This document shows positions 24,752-31,592 of a stretch of 54,650 nucleotides of DNA, piece by piece. A model generated the notes under the pieces. That model saw nothing but the letters and a program-made list of their open reading frames with translations. It did no database searches and was not told the DNA's origin. Position numbers and translations under genes: made by a program. The first letter of the stretch is position 1. Every line of letters starts with the position of its first letter. The stretch comes from CAYSBE01 sp046309355 (lineage in GTDB: Bacteria > Bacteroidota > Bacteroidia > UKL13-3): the NCBI GenBank assembly GCA_046309355.1, contig JBKCPL010000052.1, forward strand, positions 1-54,650. The letters are read 5' to 3'.

Positions 24752-26677
24752 ATGCGAATACTTATTTTACCTCTTTTGTTAGCGGCATTTATAGTAAATG
24801 CACAAAACAAGCAAGCTATTATTGTAGCTATAGCCGAATACCCTTCAGAAAGTGGCTGGTCATCTATAAGCAGCGATAAGGATGTTGAACTGCTTATGCC
24901 GGTATACGAAGCACAAGGGTTTCAAAACCCGGTTGTGGTTCGGGATAAAGCTGCAAGCAAAGACGGAATTTTAAGTGCTATGCGCAATTTCCGTGACCGC
25001 TGTAAACCGGGCGATATAGTTCTGGTACATTACTCGGGACACGGACAACAAATTGCCGATAACAATGGGGATGAACCCGATGGATTAGATGAAGCACTGG
25101 TTGCCTGGGGAGCTCCTGCCGAATACTATACTGGATACAACGGTGAAAAACACCTTCGCGATGATGAATTCAACGAACTGTTGCTGGACATCAGAGGTAA
25201 AATAGGAAGCAAAGGAAATATGCTGGTGGTGGTAGATGCCTGCCATTCAGGAACCATATCTCGTGGTGTAGGTAAAAAACGCGGAGGCAAGGCTCCGCTT
25301 GTGCCACCTGGCTATCAGATAAATGCTGCGAAGCGTGAAGACGGTAGCGGATATGCAGCAAAAACGCGCGGTCAGGCCCAAACCATTGCTCCGATGGTTC
25401 TTATTTCGGCCTCATCGTTTGACGAAGAAAATTCAGAAACTTTTGACGAACGTGGCGTAGGCATTGGCTCACTAAGCTATGCCATGGCCAAGTCATTGAG
25501 CAAAGTGGGTGAAAATTATTCGTACCGAAGCCTATTTGCAGATGTATTGGGTGTTATGAATGAAAAAGTACCTCAGCAAACACCCATGGTTGAAGGCGAT
25601 GTTGACTACGCATTATTTGCAGGGCAGTACTTTAAGCAGGAACAGTATTATGATGTACGTGAGGTAAAAGGAAAAGATATTATTCTGAATGGTGGTAGTT
25701 TAATGGGTATTTATCCGGATACGAAGGTTGCGTTTTATCCGGCCGGAACCATAAACCCGAATCAATCGAATGCATTGGGCTACGGTGTGGTATCCAAAGT
25801 ATCACCGCTGCAGTCAGTTATTAAACCCGAGGCTGCTTCGGCCAGTATTGATTTGAGTAAAAGCTGGGTATTTATTACCGAGCCTTCTTTCGGAAACGTA
25901 AGCCTGTCATGCAACATTGTAAAGATTAAAAATCCGGGCATTAAAAAAGACATGGAAGCATTGCTTGCTGCAAAACGCTACATGGTAAAAGAACAAGCTG
26001 CCGACATCAGTATTGTAGAAACCCGCAACTATTTAAGTTTTGTACGCAACAGCGATGGTTCACTAATTGACTCTGTGCCTTTAAATATGGAAATGCTTGC
26101 AGGTAAAGCCGATCAGATTGTAAGCCGTTATGCACAAAATAAATACCTCCGCGAATTGAAATCGGGCTATGCCAATTCGGTACACATGCAACTATTGCCT
26201 TGCGACCAGGATGGCAACGTTGTACAAAATGACAACCAGGGTTCGATGATGGCATTGAAGGCAGGCTCGTACGTAAAGGTGAAAGTCGTAAACAAAAGCA
26301 ACAACCGGATGTATTATAATATTATTGATATACAGCCGGACGGTCAGGTAAATGCTATTCTACCCATGCAAAGCGAGCTCACCATTAAACACGCAGAACA
26401 ATATGCACTAGAGGCAGGTGCCGAACGCATACTTCCTTTTGTTATTGATATCGCACCTCCATTTGGCAACGAAGTTTTCAAATTGTTTGCCTCAAACGAG
26501 CCATTCAATTTGGTACCTTTTATAGCATCAGCCGGGTTGCAAACACGTGGCAGCAGTGAGAGTGTTGTGAGTGCATTTAAAAAGGAAAAAATACAAACAC
26601 GTGGAGCTGCAGGTGTAAACAAACAAGAGCAACAGCAGCTAATAACCAATGAAGTCGTTTTCCGTATCATCGAATAA
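24752..26677 (+). CDS. Secreted caspase-like (clan CD, C14) protease with DUF4384-like domain
   Basis: This 641-residue protein has a signal peptide (MRILILPLLLAAFIVNAQ). The caspase p20-like domain occupies ~18-290, with the catalytic His97 in HYSGHGQQ and Cys164 in VVVDACHSGT. An acidic stretch follows the His (NGDEPDGLDE). Bacterial and plant relatives (ortho/metacaspases) usually cleave after Arg or Lys. Behind the catalytic Cys the chain has ISRG (Arg171), KKRG (Arg177) and KTRG (Arg206), as would suit self-processing. Residues ~500-590 match DUF4384 (SYVKVKVVNKSNNRMYYN, IQPDGQVNAILP, FKLFASNEPFNL). Near the C-terminus two QTRG sites (Arg599 and Arg617) lie 18 residues apart. Four small exported paralogues follow; the first begins 48 bases downstream with no terminator between. 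Confidence 0.88.
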   Translation: MRILILPLLLAAFIVNAQNKQAIIVAIAEYPSESGWSSISSDKDVELLMPVYEAQGFQNPVVVRDKAASKDGILSAMRNFRDRCKPGDIVLVHYSGHGQQIADNNGDEPDGLDEALVAWGAPAEYYTGYNGEKHLRDDEFNELLLDIRGKIGSKGNMLVVVDACHSGTISRGVGKKRGGKAPLVPPGYQINAAKREDGSGYAAKTRGQAQTIAPMVLISASSFDEENSETFDERGVGIGSLSYAMAKSLSKVGENYSYRSLFADVLGVMNEKVPQQTPMVEGDVDYALFAGQYFKQEQYYDVREVKGKDIILNGGSLMGIYPDTKVAFYPAGTINPNQSNALGYGVVSKVSPLQSVIKPEAASASIDLSKSWVFITEPSFGNVSLSCNIVKIKNPGIKKDMEALLAAKRYMVKEQAADISIVETRNYLSFVRNSDGSLIDSVPLNMEMLAGKADQIVSRYAQNKYLRELKSGYANSVHMQLLPCDQDGNVVQNDNQGSMMALKAGSYVKVKVVNKSNNRMYYNIIDIQPDGQVNAILPMQSELTIKHAEQYALEAGAERILPFVIDIAPPFGNEVFKLFASNEPFNLVPFIASAGLQTRGSSESVVSAFKKEKIQTRGAAGVNKQEQQQLITNEVVFRIIE

Positions 26678-26725
26678 CTAAACCAACCATTTAATCATTT
26701 ATAAACCATTTAATTTTAAAACACC

Positions 26726-27157
26726 ATGAAAAAAATCATCGCCATTGCCGCATTTGCTCTAATGGGACTTATAGCAGGCAACGTATCCGCTCAAACGAAA
26801 AAAGAGTGCTCAGTGTATGTAAAATCTGAGCGTAATTCAAAATCACGCGGCATCAACATTTTCCAGATTGATCCTGCAAAAATTATTGCAATACCAGAAA
26901 ATATTCCAGCTTCTCGCGGGGCCGGACAATGCTACCTGGTAGTTGATAATAATTGCTCAGAAGATGTCAATGTTTTTGTTGACAGCTCATACGTAGGTTT
27001 TGTACCTGCTAACAAGAAAGGATATATCGTACAGCCAAAAGGCTACACCATAGTTCACGCTTGGACTGTTTCAGGCAAACACAAGTGGGTAGAGCGTGGC
27101 GATTGCAAAGACTGCAAAATGACTTTTATACTCAACAAACCTGAGGAGAAAAACTAA
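26726..27157 (+). CDS. Small exported cysteine-containing protein, paralogue 1
   Basis: This is a 143-residue protein of a family I do not recognise. A signal peptide (MKKIIAIAAFALMGLIAGNV, cut near SAQ) is followed by KKECSVYV. It has a (S)RG site at Arg41 (SKSRG) and another at Arg64 (PASRG) flanking ~20 residues. A beta domain with VNVFVDSSYVGFVPANKKG recalls PEGA-like repeats, and the ending is GDCKDCKMTF. Five cysteines in the mature part suggest disulfides. It follows the caspase-like gene by 48 bases and shares its transcript, ending at the terminator 27180-27208. It is the most divergent of the four paralogues. A substrate or partner role for the protease is inferred from context and the shared RG sites. 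Confidence 0.85.
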   Translation: MKKIIAIAAFALMGLIAGNVSAQTKKECSVYVKSERNSKSRGINIFQIDPAKIIAIPENIPASRGAGQCYLVVDNNCSEDVNVFVDSSYVGFVPANKKGYIVQPKGYTIVHAWTVSGKHKWVERGDCKDCKMTFILNKPEEKN

Positions 27158-27179
27158 TAAGCATTTCTATTCTCCATTT

Positions 27180-27208
27180 AAAAGCAGCTCATTCGGGCTG
27201 CTTTTTTT
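27180..27208 (+). terminator. Terminator of the caspase/paralogue 1 operon
   Basis: The stem AAAAGCAGC / GCTGCTTTT, 9 bp with an 8-base loop (27180-27205), runs into a T tract to 27208. It lies 22 bases after the paralogue 1 stop. Confidence 0.9.
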
Positions 27209-27228
27209 GGTTGCTACTAACCCGATTC

Positions 27229-27290
27229 GGGTATTTCTGCAGCCATAGTATGCCGGGCTATTGCATTACCTGTTTGTGCATATATCTTGC
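27229..27290 (+). promoter_or_regulatory. Promoter of paralogue 2 (GGGTATT, -33 ATTG, -7 TATCTTGC)
   Basis: TATCTTGC at 27283-27290 continues as ACTCAG, identical to the paralogue 4 promoter. ATTG at 27260-27263 is 19 bases upstream. GGGTATT at 27229 begins 31 bases before ATTG. The same three elements at the same distances precede paralogues 3 and 4. Confidence 0.6.
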
Positions 27291-27337
27291 ACTCAGTTAA
27301 TCGAAACACAAACAAAAACCACTAAATAAGTAACACC

Positions 27338-27802
27338 ATGAAAAACCTCATCGCAATCGTAAGCCTCGCAGTACTGGTAGTACTTTCGGCTTCTGTCTAT
27401 GCTCAAAGCAAAAGAGAATGCTCATTCTACACCATTGCTAAGCCCGTACAAAAATCACGTGGTAGTAAAAATGCAAAAATTAAGGTGAACTATGAAGCAG
27501 GAAAAATCAAAGTTCTTCCCTCAAAAAGCATCAAAAAACGTGGCAAAGCACCTGCATGTATGTTCAGCCTGTACAATTACAACTCGCAGCTGGTTCACGT
27601 ATATGCCGATAGCGTTTATGTAGGTACTCTCCAGCCAAACCGTGTAGGTGTGGTTGAAACCATTGGCAGCTTCTCAAAACTGTATTGCATAACAGATGAC
27701 GGACAGTTTCAGTGGGAAGAACCGGGAGGATGCGACTGTATACATAGTTTTCACCTGCGCATAAAAGATGGCGAAGGACAAATTATTGAATCAGATATGT
27801 AA
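27338..27802 (+). CDS. Small exported cysteine-containing protein, paralogue 2
   Basis: This 154-residue protein is very similar to paralogue 4. It has a signal peptide (MKNLIAIVSLAVLVVLSASV, cut near YAQ), then SKRECSFYTIAKP. RG sites are at Arg41 (QKSRG) and Arg68 (IKKRG). The lysine-rich segment between them (KIKVNYEAGKIKVLPSKSI) has few hydrophobics and looks exposed. The second site reads KKRGKAP, close to KKRGGKAP in the caspase-like protein. Then come the beta domain (CMFSLYNYNSQLVHVYADS, VYVGTL) and the C-x-C ending GGCDCIHSFHLRIKDGEG. It has its own promoter and strong terminator, so it is a single-gene unit. Confidence 0.87.
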   Translation: MKNLIAIVSLAVLVVLSASVYAQSKRECSFYTIAKPVQKSRGSKNAKIKVNYEAGKIKVLPSKSIKKRGKAPACMFSLYNYNSQLVHVYADSVYVGTLQPNRVGVVETIGSFSKLYCITDDGQFQWEEPGGCDCIHSFHLRIKDGEGQIIESDM

Positions 27803-27825
27803 TCAACGCTAGCCACCCATTCACA

Positions 27826-27858
27826 ACTGCTTACCCCGAACAGGTAAGCAGTTTTTTT
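27826..27858 (+). terminator. Terminator of paralogue 2
   Basis: A perfect 10-bp stem, ACTGCTTACC / GGTAAGCAGT (27826-27852), with a 7-base loop is followed by T to 27858. It lies 23 bases after the stop. Confidence 0.92.
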
Positions 27859-27870
27859 ATCCCCTTATCA

Positions 27871-27933
27871 GGGTATTATTCAGTTAATCCAATTTCCAAA
27901 GTTTGCATATCGTTCACGTATGTTCTAAATTGC
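27871..27933 (+). promoter_or_regulatory. Promoter of paralogue 3 (GGGTATT, -33 TTTG, -7 TAAATTGC)
   Basis: GGGTATT at 27871, TTTG at 27902-27905 (31 bases from motif start to motif start) and TAAATTGC at 27926-27933 (20-base spacer). The ATG at 27941 is only 7 bases beyond the -7 box, so the transcript may be leaderless or nearly so. Confidence 0.6.
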
Positions 27934-27940
27934 TCTCGAG

Positions 27941-28384
27941 ATGAAAAAAATAAGCGTATATATACTTATGGTATGGGCAGGCCTATCTGCTGTTCATTCA
28001 CAAACTGTAAAAGAATGTTCGGTGTATACCCCTGTTAAGCCCGTACTGATTCCCAAAGGCGGAGAGTTTGTTTATAAAAAACCCGCACAAGCCCGATTAC
28101 TTAGCAATCAGATTATAAAAACACGTCAGGTAAAAAACGCTGATGTATGTAGTATATCTCTATACAATTACAACGGACAACCCATACATGTGTATCTGGA
28201 TAGCGTATACAGTGGCAGTATTGATGCCAACAGCATTGGTGTGTTAAATAATATCAGCAGCGAATCAGCCCTTTATTGCATTACTGATGATCAGGAATAC
28301 AGCTGGGAAGATGTGGCAGATTGCAGCTGTAAACTTACCTTCCATCTTCGCATTAAAAAAGGAGAAGGCGAAATAAAACCCTAA
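27941..28384 (+). CDS. Small exported cysteine-containing protein, paralogue 3 (degenerate RG sites)
   Basis: This is a 147-residue member of the same family: signal peptide MKKISVYILMVWAGLSAVHS, VKECSVYTPVKP, central beta domain (CSISLYNYNGQPIHVYLDS, VYSGSI) and C-x-C ending (ADCSCKLTFHLRIKKGEG). It differs where the others carry Arg-Gly: the first site is IPKGG (Lys39) and the second KTRQ (Arg62). The fold elements are kept, so this is a functional-looking gene with altered processing sites, not a broken copy. The ATG is very close to its -7 box. No clear terminator follows before the promoter of paralogue 4. Confidence 0.82.
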   Translation: MKKISVYILMVWAGLSAVHSQTVKECSVYTPVKPVLIPKGGEFVYKKPAQARLLSNQIIKTRQVKNADVCSISLYNYNGQPIHVYLDSVYSGSIDANSIGVLNNISSESALYCITDDQEYSWEDVADCSCKLTFHLRIKKGEGEIKP

Positions 28385-28404
28385 AGAATATGTTACCTGA
28401 ATTA

Positions 28405-28466
28405 GGGTATTTATCTGTTAGAATATAAATGACCTATTGAATGGTAAACCTACACCACTAAATTGC
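28405..28466 (+). promoter_or_regulatory. Promoter of paralogue 4 (GGGTATT, -33 ATTG, -7 TAAATTGC)
   Basis: GGGTATT at 28405, ATTG at 28436-28439 and TAAATTGC at 28459-28466 (19-base spacer), followed by ACTCAG as in the paralogue 2 promoter. The leader to the ATG at 28506 is ~35 bases and shares AAAACCACT with the paralogue 2 leader apart from one base. Confidence 0.6.
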
Positions 28467-28505
28467 ACTCAGAAAAAAAGTAAAACCACTTAAATTATTA
28501 ACCGT

Positions 28506-28958
28506 ATGAAAAAGCTCATCCAAATCATTAGCCTGTGTTTACTGGTAGTAATTGCCGGCTCTGTAAATGCTCAAAGCAAAAGAGAATGCTCTGTGTATAC
28601 CATTGCTAAACCAATGCAAAAGTCAAGAGGTATTAACAAAAAAATTAAAGTCAATTACCAGAAAGACAAAATCAATATTCTGCCGGCTAAAGTGGTAAAA
28701 AAACGGGGCAAAACTCCCGTGTGTATGTTCACCCTGTATAACTACCACAATCAAATGGTGCATGTATATGCAGACAGTATGTACATCGGAACCATTCGCG
28801 CTAATGCGGTAGGCAGCGTTGAAACACTAAGCGGCTATTCCAAACTATATTGTGTAAGCGATGATCAGTCCTTTTCTTGGGAAGAACCGGGAGGATGCAG
28901 CTGCATTCATATTTACCACCTGCGTATTAAAGAAGGCGAAGGCCAGGTAATTGAGTAA
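28506..28958 (+). CDS. Small exported cysteine-containing protein, paralogue 4
   Basis: This 150-residue protein is the closest relative of paralogue 2. It has a signal peptide (MKKLIQIISLCLLVVIAGSV, cut near NAQ), SKRECSVYTIAKP, and RG sites at Arg41 (QKSRG) and Arg67 (VKKRG) around a Lys-rich segment. The beta domain (CMFTLYNYHNQMVHVYADS, MYIGTI) and GGCSCIHIYHLRIKEGEG ending follow. Arg41 is at the same residue number in paralogues 1, 2 and 4, although the segment after it varies. It is transcribed alone from its own promoter to the hairpin at 28983-29010. Function is unknown; a secreted protease substrate or partner is inferred. Confidence 0.87.
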   Translation: MKKLIQIISLCLLVVIAGSVNAQSKRECSVYTIAKPMQKSRGINKKIKVNYQKDKINILPAKVVKKRGKTPVCMFTLYNYHNQMVHVYADSMYIGTIRANAVGSVETLSGYSKLYCVSDDQSFSWEEPGGCSCIHIYHLRIKEGEGQVIE

Positions 28959-28982
28959 CACCTGATATATATGCTATTCACC

Positions 28983-29010
28983 ACAAAAGCCACCCAAGGG
29001 TGGCTTTTGT
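28983..29010 (+). terminator. Hairpin terminator after paralogue 4
   Basis: A 13-bp stem (ACAAAAGCCACCC / GGGTGGCTTTTGT) with a 2-base loop lies 24 bases after the stop. The T tract is only four bases within the stem, so termination may be less efficient than at the other terminators. Any start for the next gene inside this hairpin can be ruled out. Confidence 0.75.
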
Positions 29011-29071
29011 CATGTATAGGTTTTGGTTGATGCGGTTAGTGGATATGCAATTATTCACGTTTATGTATAAA

Positions 29072-29079
29072 TACTTTTG
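29072..29079 (+). promoter_or_regulatory. -7 box TACTTTTG for the M23 peptidase operon
   Basis: A perfect TAnnTTTG match, 40 bases before the chosen ATG at 29120. The -33 region has no exact TTTG. It supports a start downstream of 29079. Confidence 0.45.
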
Positions 29080-29119
29080 CGGCAACGTGTTCAGCACCTT
29101 TACCTTTGAACTACACATG

Positions 29120-30850
29120 ATGCGTCATTTGATATTTACTAAACTGTATCTGCTGCTGTTTATTACGTGGGGAGGTAAACCTGCAACATCACAACCTTAT
29201 CCAGTTAACTATTTTTCATACCCCATGGATACACCCATTTTGCTGAGTGCACCCTTTGGTGCTCTGCGCGAAAATCATTTTCACAGCGGCATGGATATAC
29301 GTACGGGTGAAAAAATTGGACTCCCTGTGTACGCAGTTGCCGATGGCTATGTGAGTCGTATAAAATATGCCTCAACAGCCTATGGTAAGGCTATTTATAT
29401 TACGCATAACAACGGATTTACCAGCGTTTATGCACATTTACAAAAAGCTGAAGGCAAGCTGGCAGACTACATTCGTGAGTATCACTATGAAAAAGAGGTA
29501 TTCGAATTCGATCATTTTCCTGCAGCCCTATCACTACCTGTGAAGAAAGGTGAAATCATCGGGCGTAGTGGAAATAGCGGAACATCTACCGGTCCGCATC
29601 TGCATTTTGAAATACGGAAAACACGCACTGAAGAAATAGTGAACCCTCAACTGTTGGGCATACGTGCAGTGGATACACTGGCTACTTTAATCAAAAAAAT
29701 TGCTACGTACTCCCTCCAGAAAAATTCACCGGGATTAATTCAGGTCATTGACTTATCGACTGTAAAAACGATGTATACCGATAGTGGCTGGGTAGTAGAT
29801 GATACTATTCGCGTTCCATCAGGACTGATCGGTTTTGGGACCGAAGCCGTAGATTGGATGTATGACAATACAAGAGAATACAGTATTTATGCTCTTCAAC
29901 TGGATATTGACGGTAAAAAAATCCATACGTTTGAATTGGAACGGTTTGCCTTCGAAGCGACACGCTGTATAAATGTACACATGGATTATGCCTACTATCA
30001 GAAAACTGGCATACGTCTTCAAAAATTATTTACAGATGAAGGAAACCGTATTCAATTGTATCCGTATCAATTAAATCGGGGCAAATACATACTCAATGAT
30101 ACACTCACCCATTTCGCTCGGATTAAAGCCTTTGATGTGAATGGAAAATATACATCTGTTTACTTTCGTTTTAAAGCAAAAAATGCGGTTAGCTCACCTC
30201 CGGCAATAATCAAACCCGGCTTTACTCTGTTTTCAAGTAAAACATCCGGTACTGAATTCTCTGATTTCAAAATTCAGGCTGCACCCGGTGTGTTGTATGC
30301 CACACAATACATTTCGTACAGCAAGGAAAACGGCACAAAAAACATGCTGTCGGCAGTGCATATGTTAGGCGAAAACAGTATAGTTCCGTTGCACCGAAAC
30401 CTGCGTGTAAGCATAAAGCCCAACCGCCAACTATCAGGCATTGCCGAAAACAAATTGCTCATGTGTGCTACGGGTAAAAATGGCACAATTCGTAGTATCG
30501 GAGGTAGCTTTGACAAGGGATGGGTATCCGCATCTACCAATCAGTTTGCCGACTGGTTTATTGGTGCCGATACGGTAGCCCCAATCATAAAACCTTTAGC
30601 TATTTCAAACGGAATGATACGGGATACCGTGTCAATTAAATTTCAGATAAATGATGATCTGTCAGGCATATGCTGCTACAAATCATATATAAACGGGAAA
30701 TGGGAATTATTTGAGTACGATGCGAAAAACGATTTGCTTGAATATTTCCTGACCGAAAATTCACCAAGGGGAAAACTTGACATCGAAATAATTGTTTGGG
30801 ATAAGAAAGAGAATAGTCAAACACTAAAAATATCTGTTGAACGACCATGA
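29120..30850 (+). CDS. M23 (LytM-type) metallopeptidase, secreted
   Basis: I start this at the ATG at 29120 (576 residues), because the frame's first ATG at 29000 lies in the previous gene's terminator and only this start gives a signal peptide (MRHLIFTKLYLLLFITW, cut near TSQ). The M23 domain occupies ~35-185: HSGMDI carries the zinc ligands His55 and Asp59, VYAHL follows at His106, and GPHLHFEI gives His160/His162. The set of ligands is complete, so it should cleave peptidoglycan cross-links. The remaining ~390 residues are beta-rich, with no family I recognise, perhaps carrying protein-binding sandwich domains. Its stop overlaps the start of bcp by ATGA. Confidence 0.9.
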   Translation: MRHLIFTKLYLLLFITWGGKPATSQPYPVNYFSYPMDTPILLSAPFGALRENHFHSGMDIRTGEKIGLPVYAVADGYVSRIKYASTAYGKAIYITHNNGFTSVYAHLQKAEGKLADYIREYHYEKEVFEFDHFPAALSLPVKKGEIIGRSGNSGTSTGPHLHFEIRKTRTEEIVNPQLLGIRAVDTLATLIKKIATYSLQKNSPGLIQVIDLSTVKTMYTDSGWVVDDTIRVPSGLIGFGTEAVDWMYDNTREYSIYALQLDIDGKKIHTFELERFAFEATRCINVHMDYAYYQKTGIRLQKLFTDEGNRIQLYPYQLNRGKYILNDTLTHFARIKAFDVNGKYTSVYFRFKAKNAVSSPPAIIKPGFTLFSSKTSGTEFSDFKIQAAPGVLYATQYISYSKENGTKNMLSAVHMLGENSIVPLHRNLRVSIKPNRQLSGIAENKLLMCATGKNGTIRSIGGSFDKGWVSASTNQFADWFIGADTVAPIIKPLAISNGMIRDTVSIKFQINDDLSGICCYKSYINGKWELFEYDAKNDLLEYFLTENSPRGKLDIEIIVWDKKENSQTLKISVERP

Positions 30851-31299
30851 AAAAACTTAGCATTGGCGATAAAGCCCCAAAATTTAGCTCAGTAAACGAG
30901 AAAGGTGAAACCGTTTCCCTTGATCAGTATAAAGGCAAAAAATTAGTCCTGTATTTTTACCCGAAAGACAATACGCCCGGTTGCACATCCGAAGCCTGCG
31001 ACTTGCGCGATCACTACACCACATTCAAGAAAAAAGGTTACGAAATACTCGGTGTAAGCCCTGACAGTGGTAAATCACATACTTCGTTTATTAAAAAATA
31101 TGAACTCCCGTTTTCGCTTCTTGCTGATGAGGATCACTCAGTAGCTGAAGCCTACGGTGCATGGGGCGAGAAAAGTATGTACGGCAAAAAGTACATGGGT
31201 ATTTTACGTACAACATTTGTCATTGATGAAAATGGCAGAATTGAGAAAATTATCGAGAAGGTTGATACTAAAGCCCACGCGGCACAACTACTGCAATGA
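30847..31299 (+). CDS. bcp: Thiol peroxidase of the Bcp/PrxQ type
   Basis: This 150-residue peroxiredoxin reduces hydrogen and organic peroxides in the cytoplasm. The thioredoxin-like core holds FYPKDNTPGCTSEACDLRDH, with the peroxidatic and resolving cysteines five positions apart, the atypical PrxQ layout. GVSPDSGKSHTSFIKKYELP and FVIDENGRIEKI complete the family pattern. It has the usual length. It is translationally coupled to the M23 peptidase before it and the DUF3817 gene after it (4-base overlaps). Confidence 0.95.
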   Translation: MKKLSIGDKAPKFSSVNEKGETVSLDQYKGKKLVLYFYPKDNTPGCTSEACDLRDHYTTFKKKGYEILGVSPDSGKSHTSFIKKYELPFSLLADEDHSVAEAYGAWGEKSMYGKKYMGILRTTFVIDENGRIEKIIEKVDTKAHAAQLLQ

Positions 31300-31592
31300 A
31301 CGAACCTGCACTTATTAAACAATTTCGAACGATTGCTCTGTTGGAGGGCTGGTCCTTTTTACTCCTTTTATTAATAGCTATGCCTGTAAAATACGTGCTG
31401 GGAATTCCGCTGCTGGTAAAATATATGGGTTGGGCTCATGGTGTATTATTTGTGCTGTACGTGGTTTGGTTGCTGCGCAGCGCCATTGAACTATCATGGA
31501 CAATTGGTTTTGCCTGCTGGGCATTCATCGCCTCACTCATCCCATTCGGTACATTTATACTGGATAAACAGTTAAAGCAACGTTACACTTAA
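31296..31592 (+). CDS. DUF3817 family small membrane protein
   Basis: This is a 98-residue protein with three membrane segments. The DUF3817 pattern is visible: FRTIALLEGWSFLLLLL (residues 11-27) with the conserved EG, then VKYMGWAHGVLFVLYVVWL with GxxHG, then FIASLIPFGTFILDKQL at the end. The function of the family is not known. It is the last gene of a three-gene operon after the M23 peptidase and bcp. Its TAA stop overlaps the stop codon of the convergent cardiolipin synthase-like gene, so the two coding regions share bases 31589-31592. Confidence 0.9.
   Translation: MNEPALIKQFRTIALLEGWSFLLLLLIAMPVKYVLGIPLLVKYMGWAHGVLFVLYVVWLLRSAIELSWTIGFACWAFIASLIPFGTFILDKQLKQRYT

Noticed and set aside
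29000..29119. N-terminal extension of the M23 peptidase from the ATG at 29000
   Set aside because: The extension starts in the terminator of paralogue 4 and masks the signal peptide that begins at 29120.
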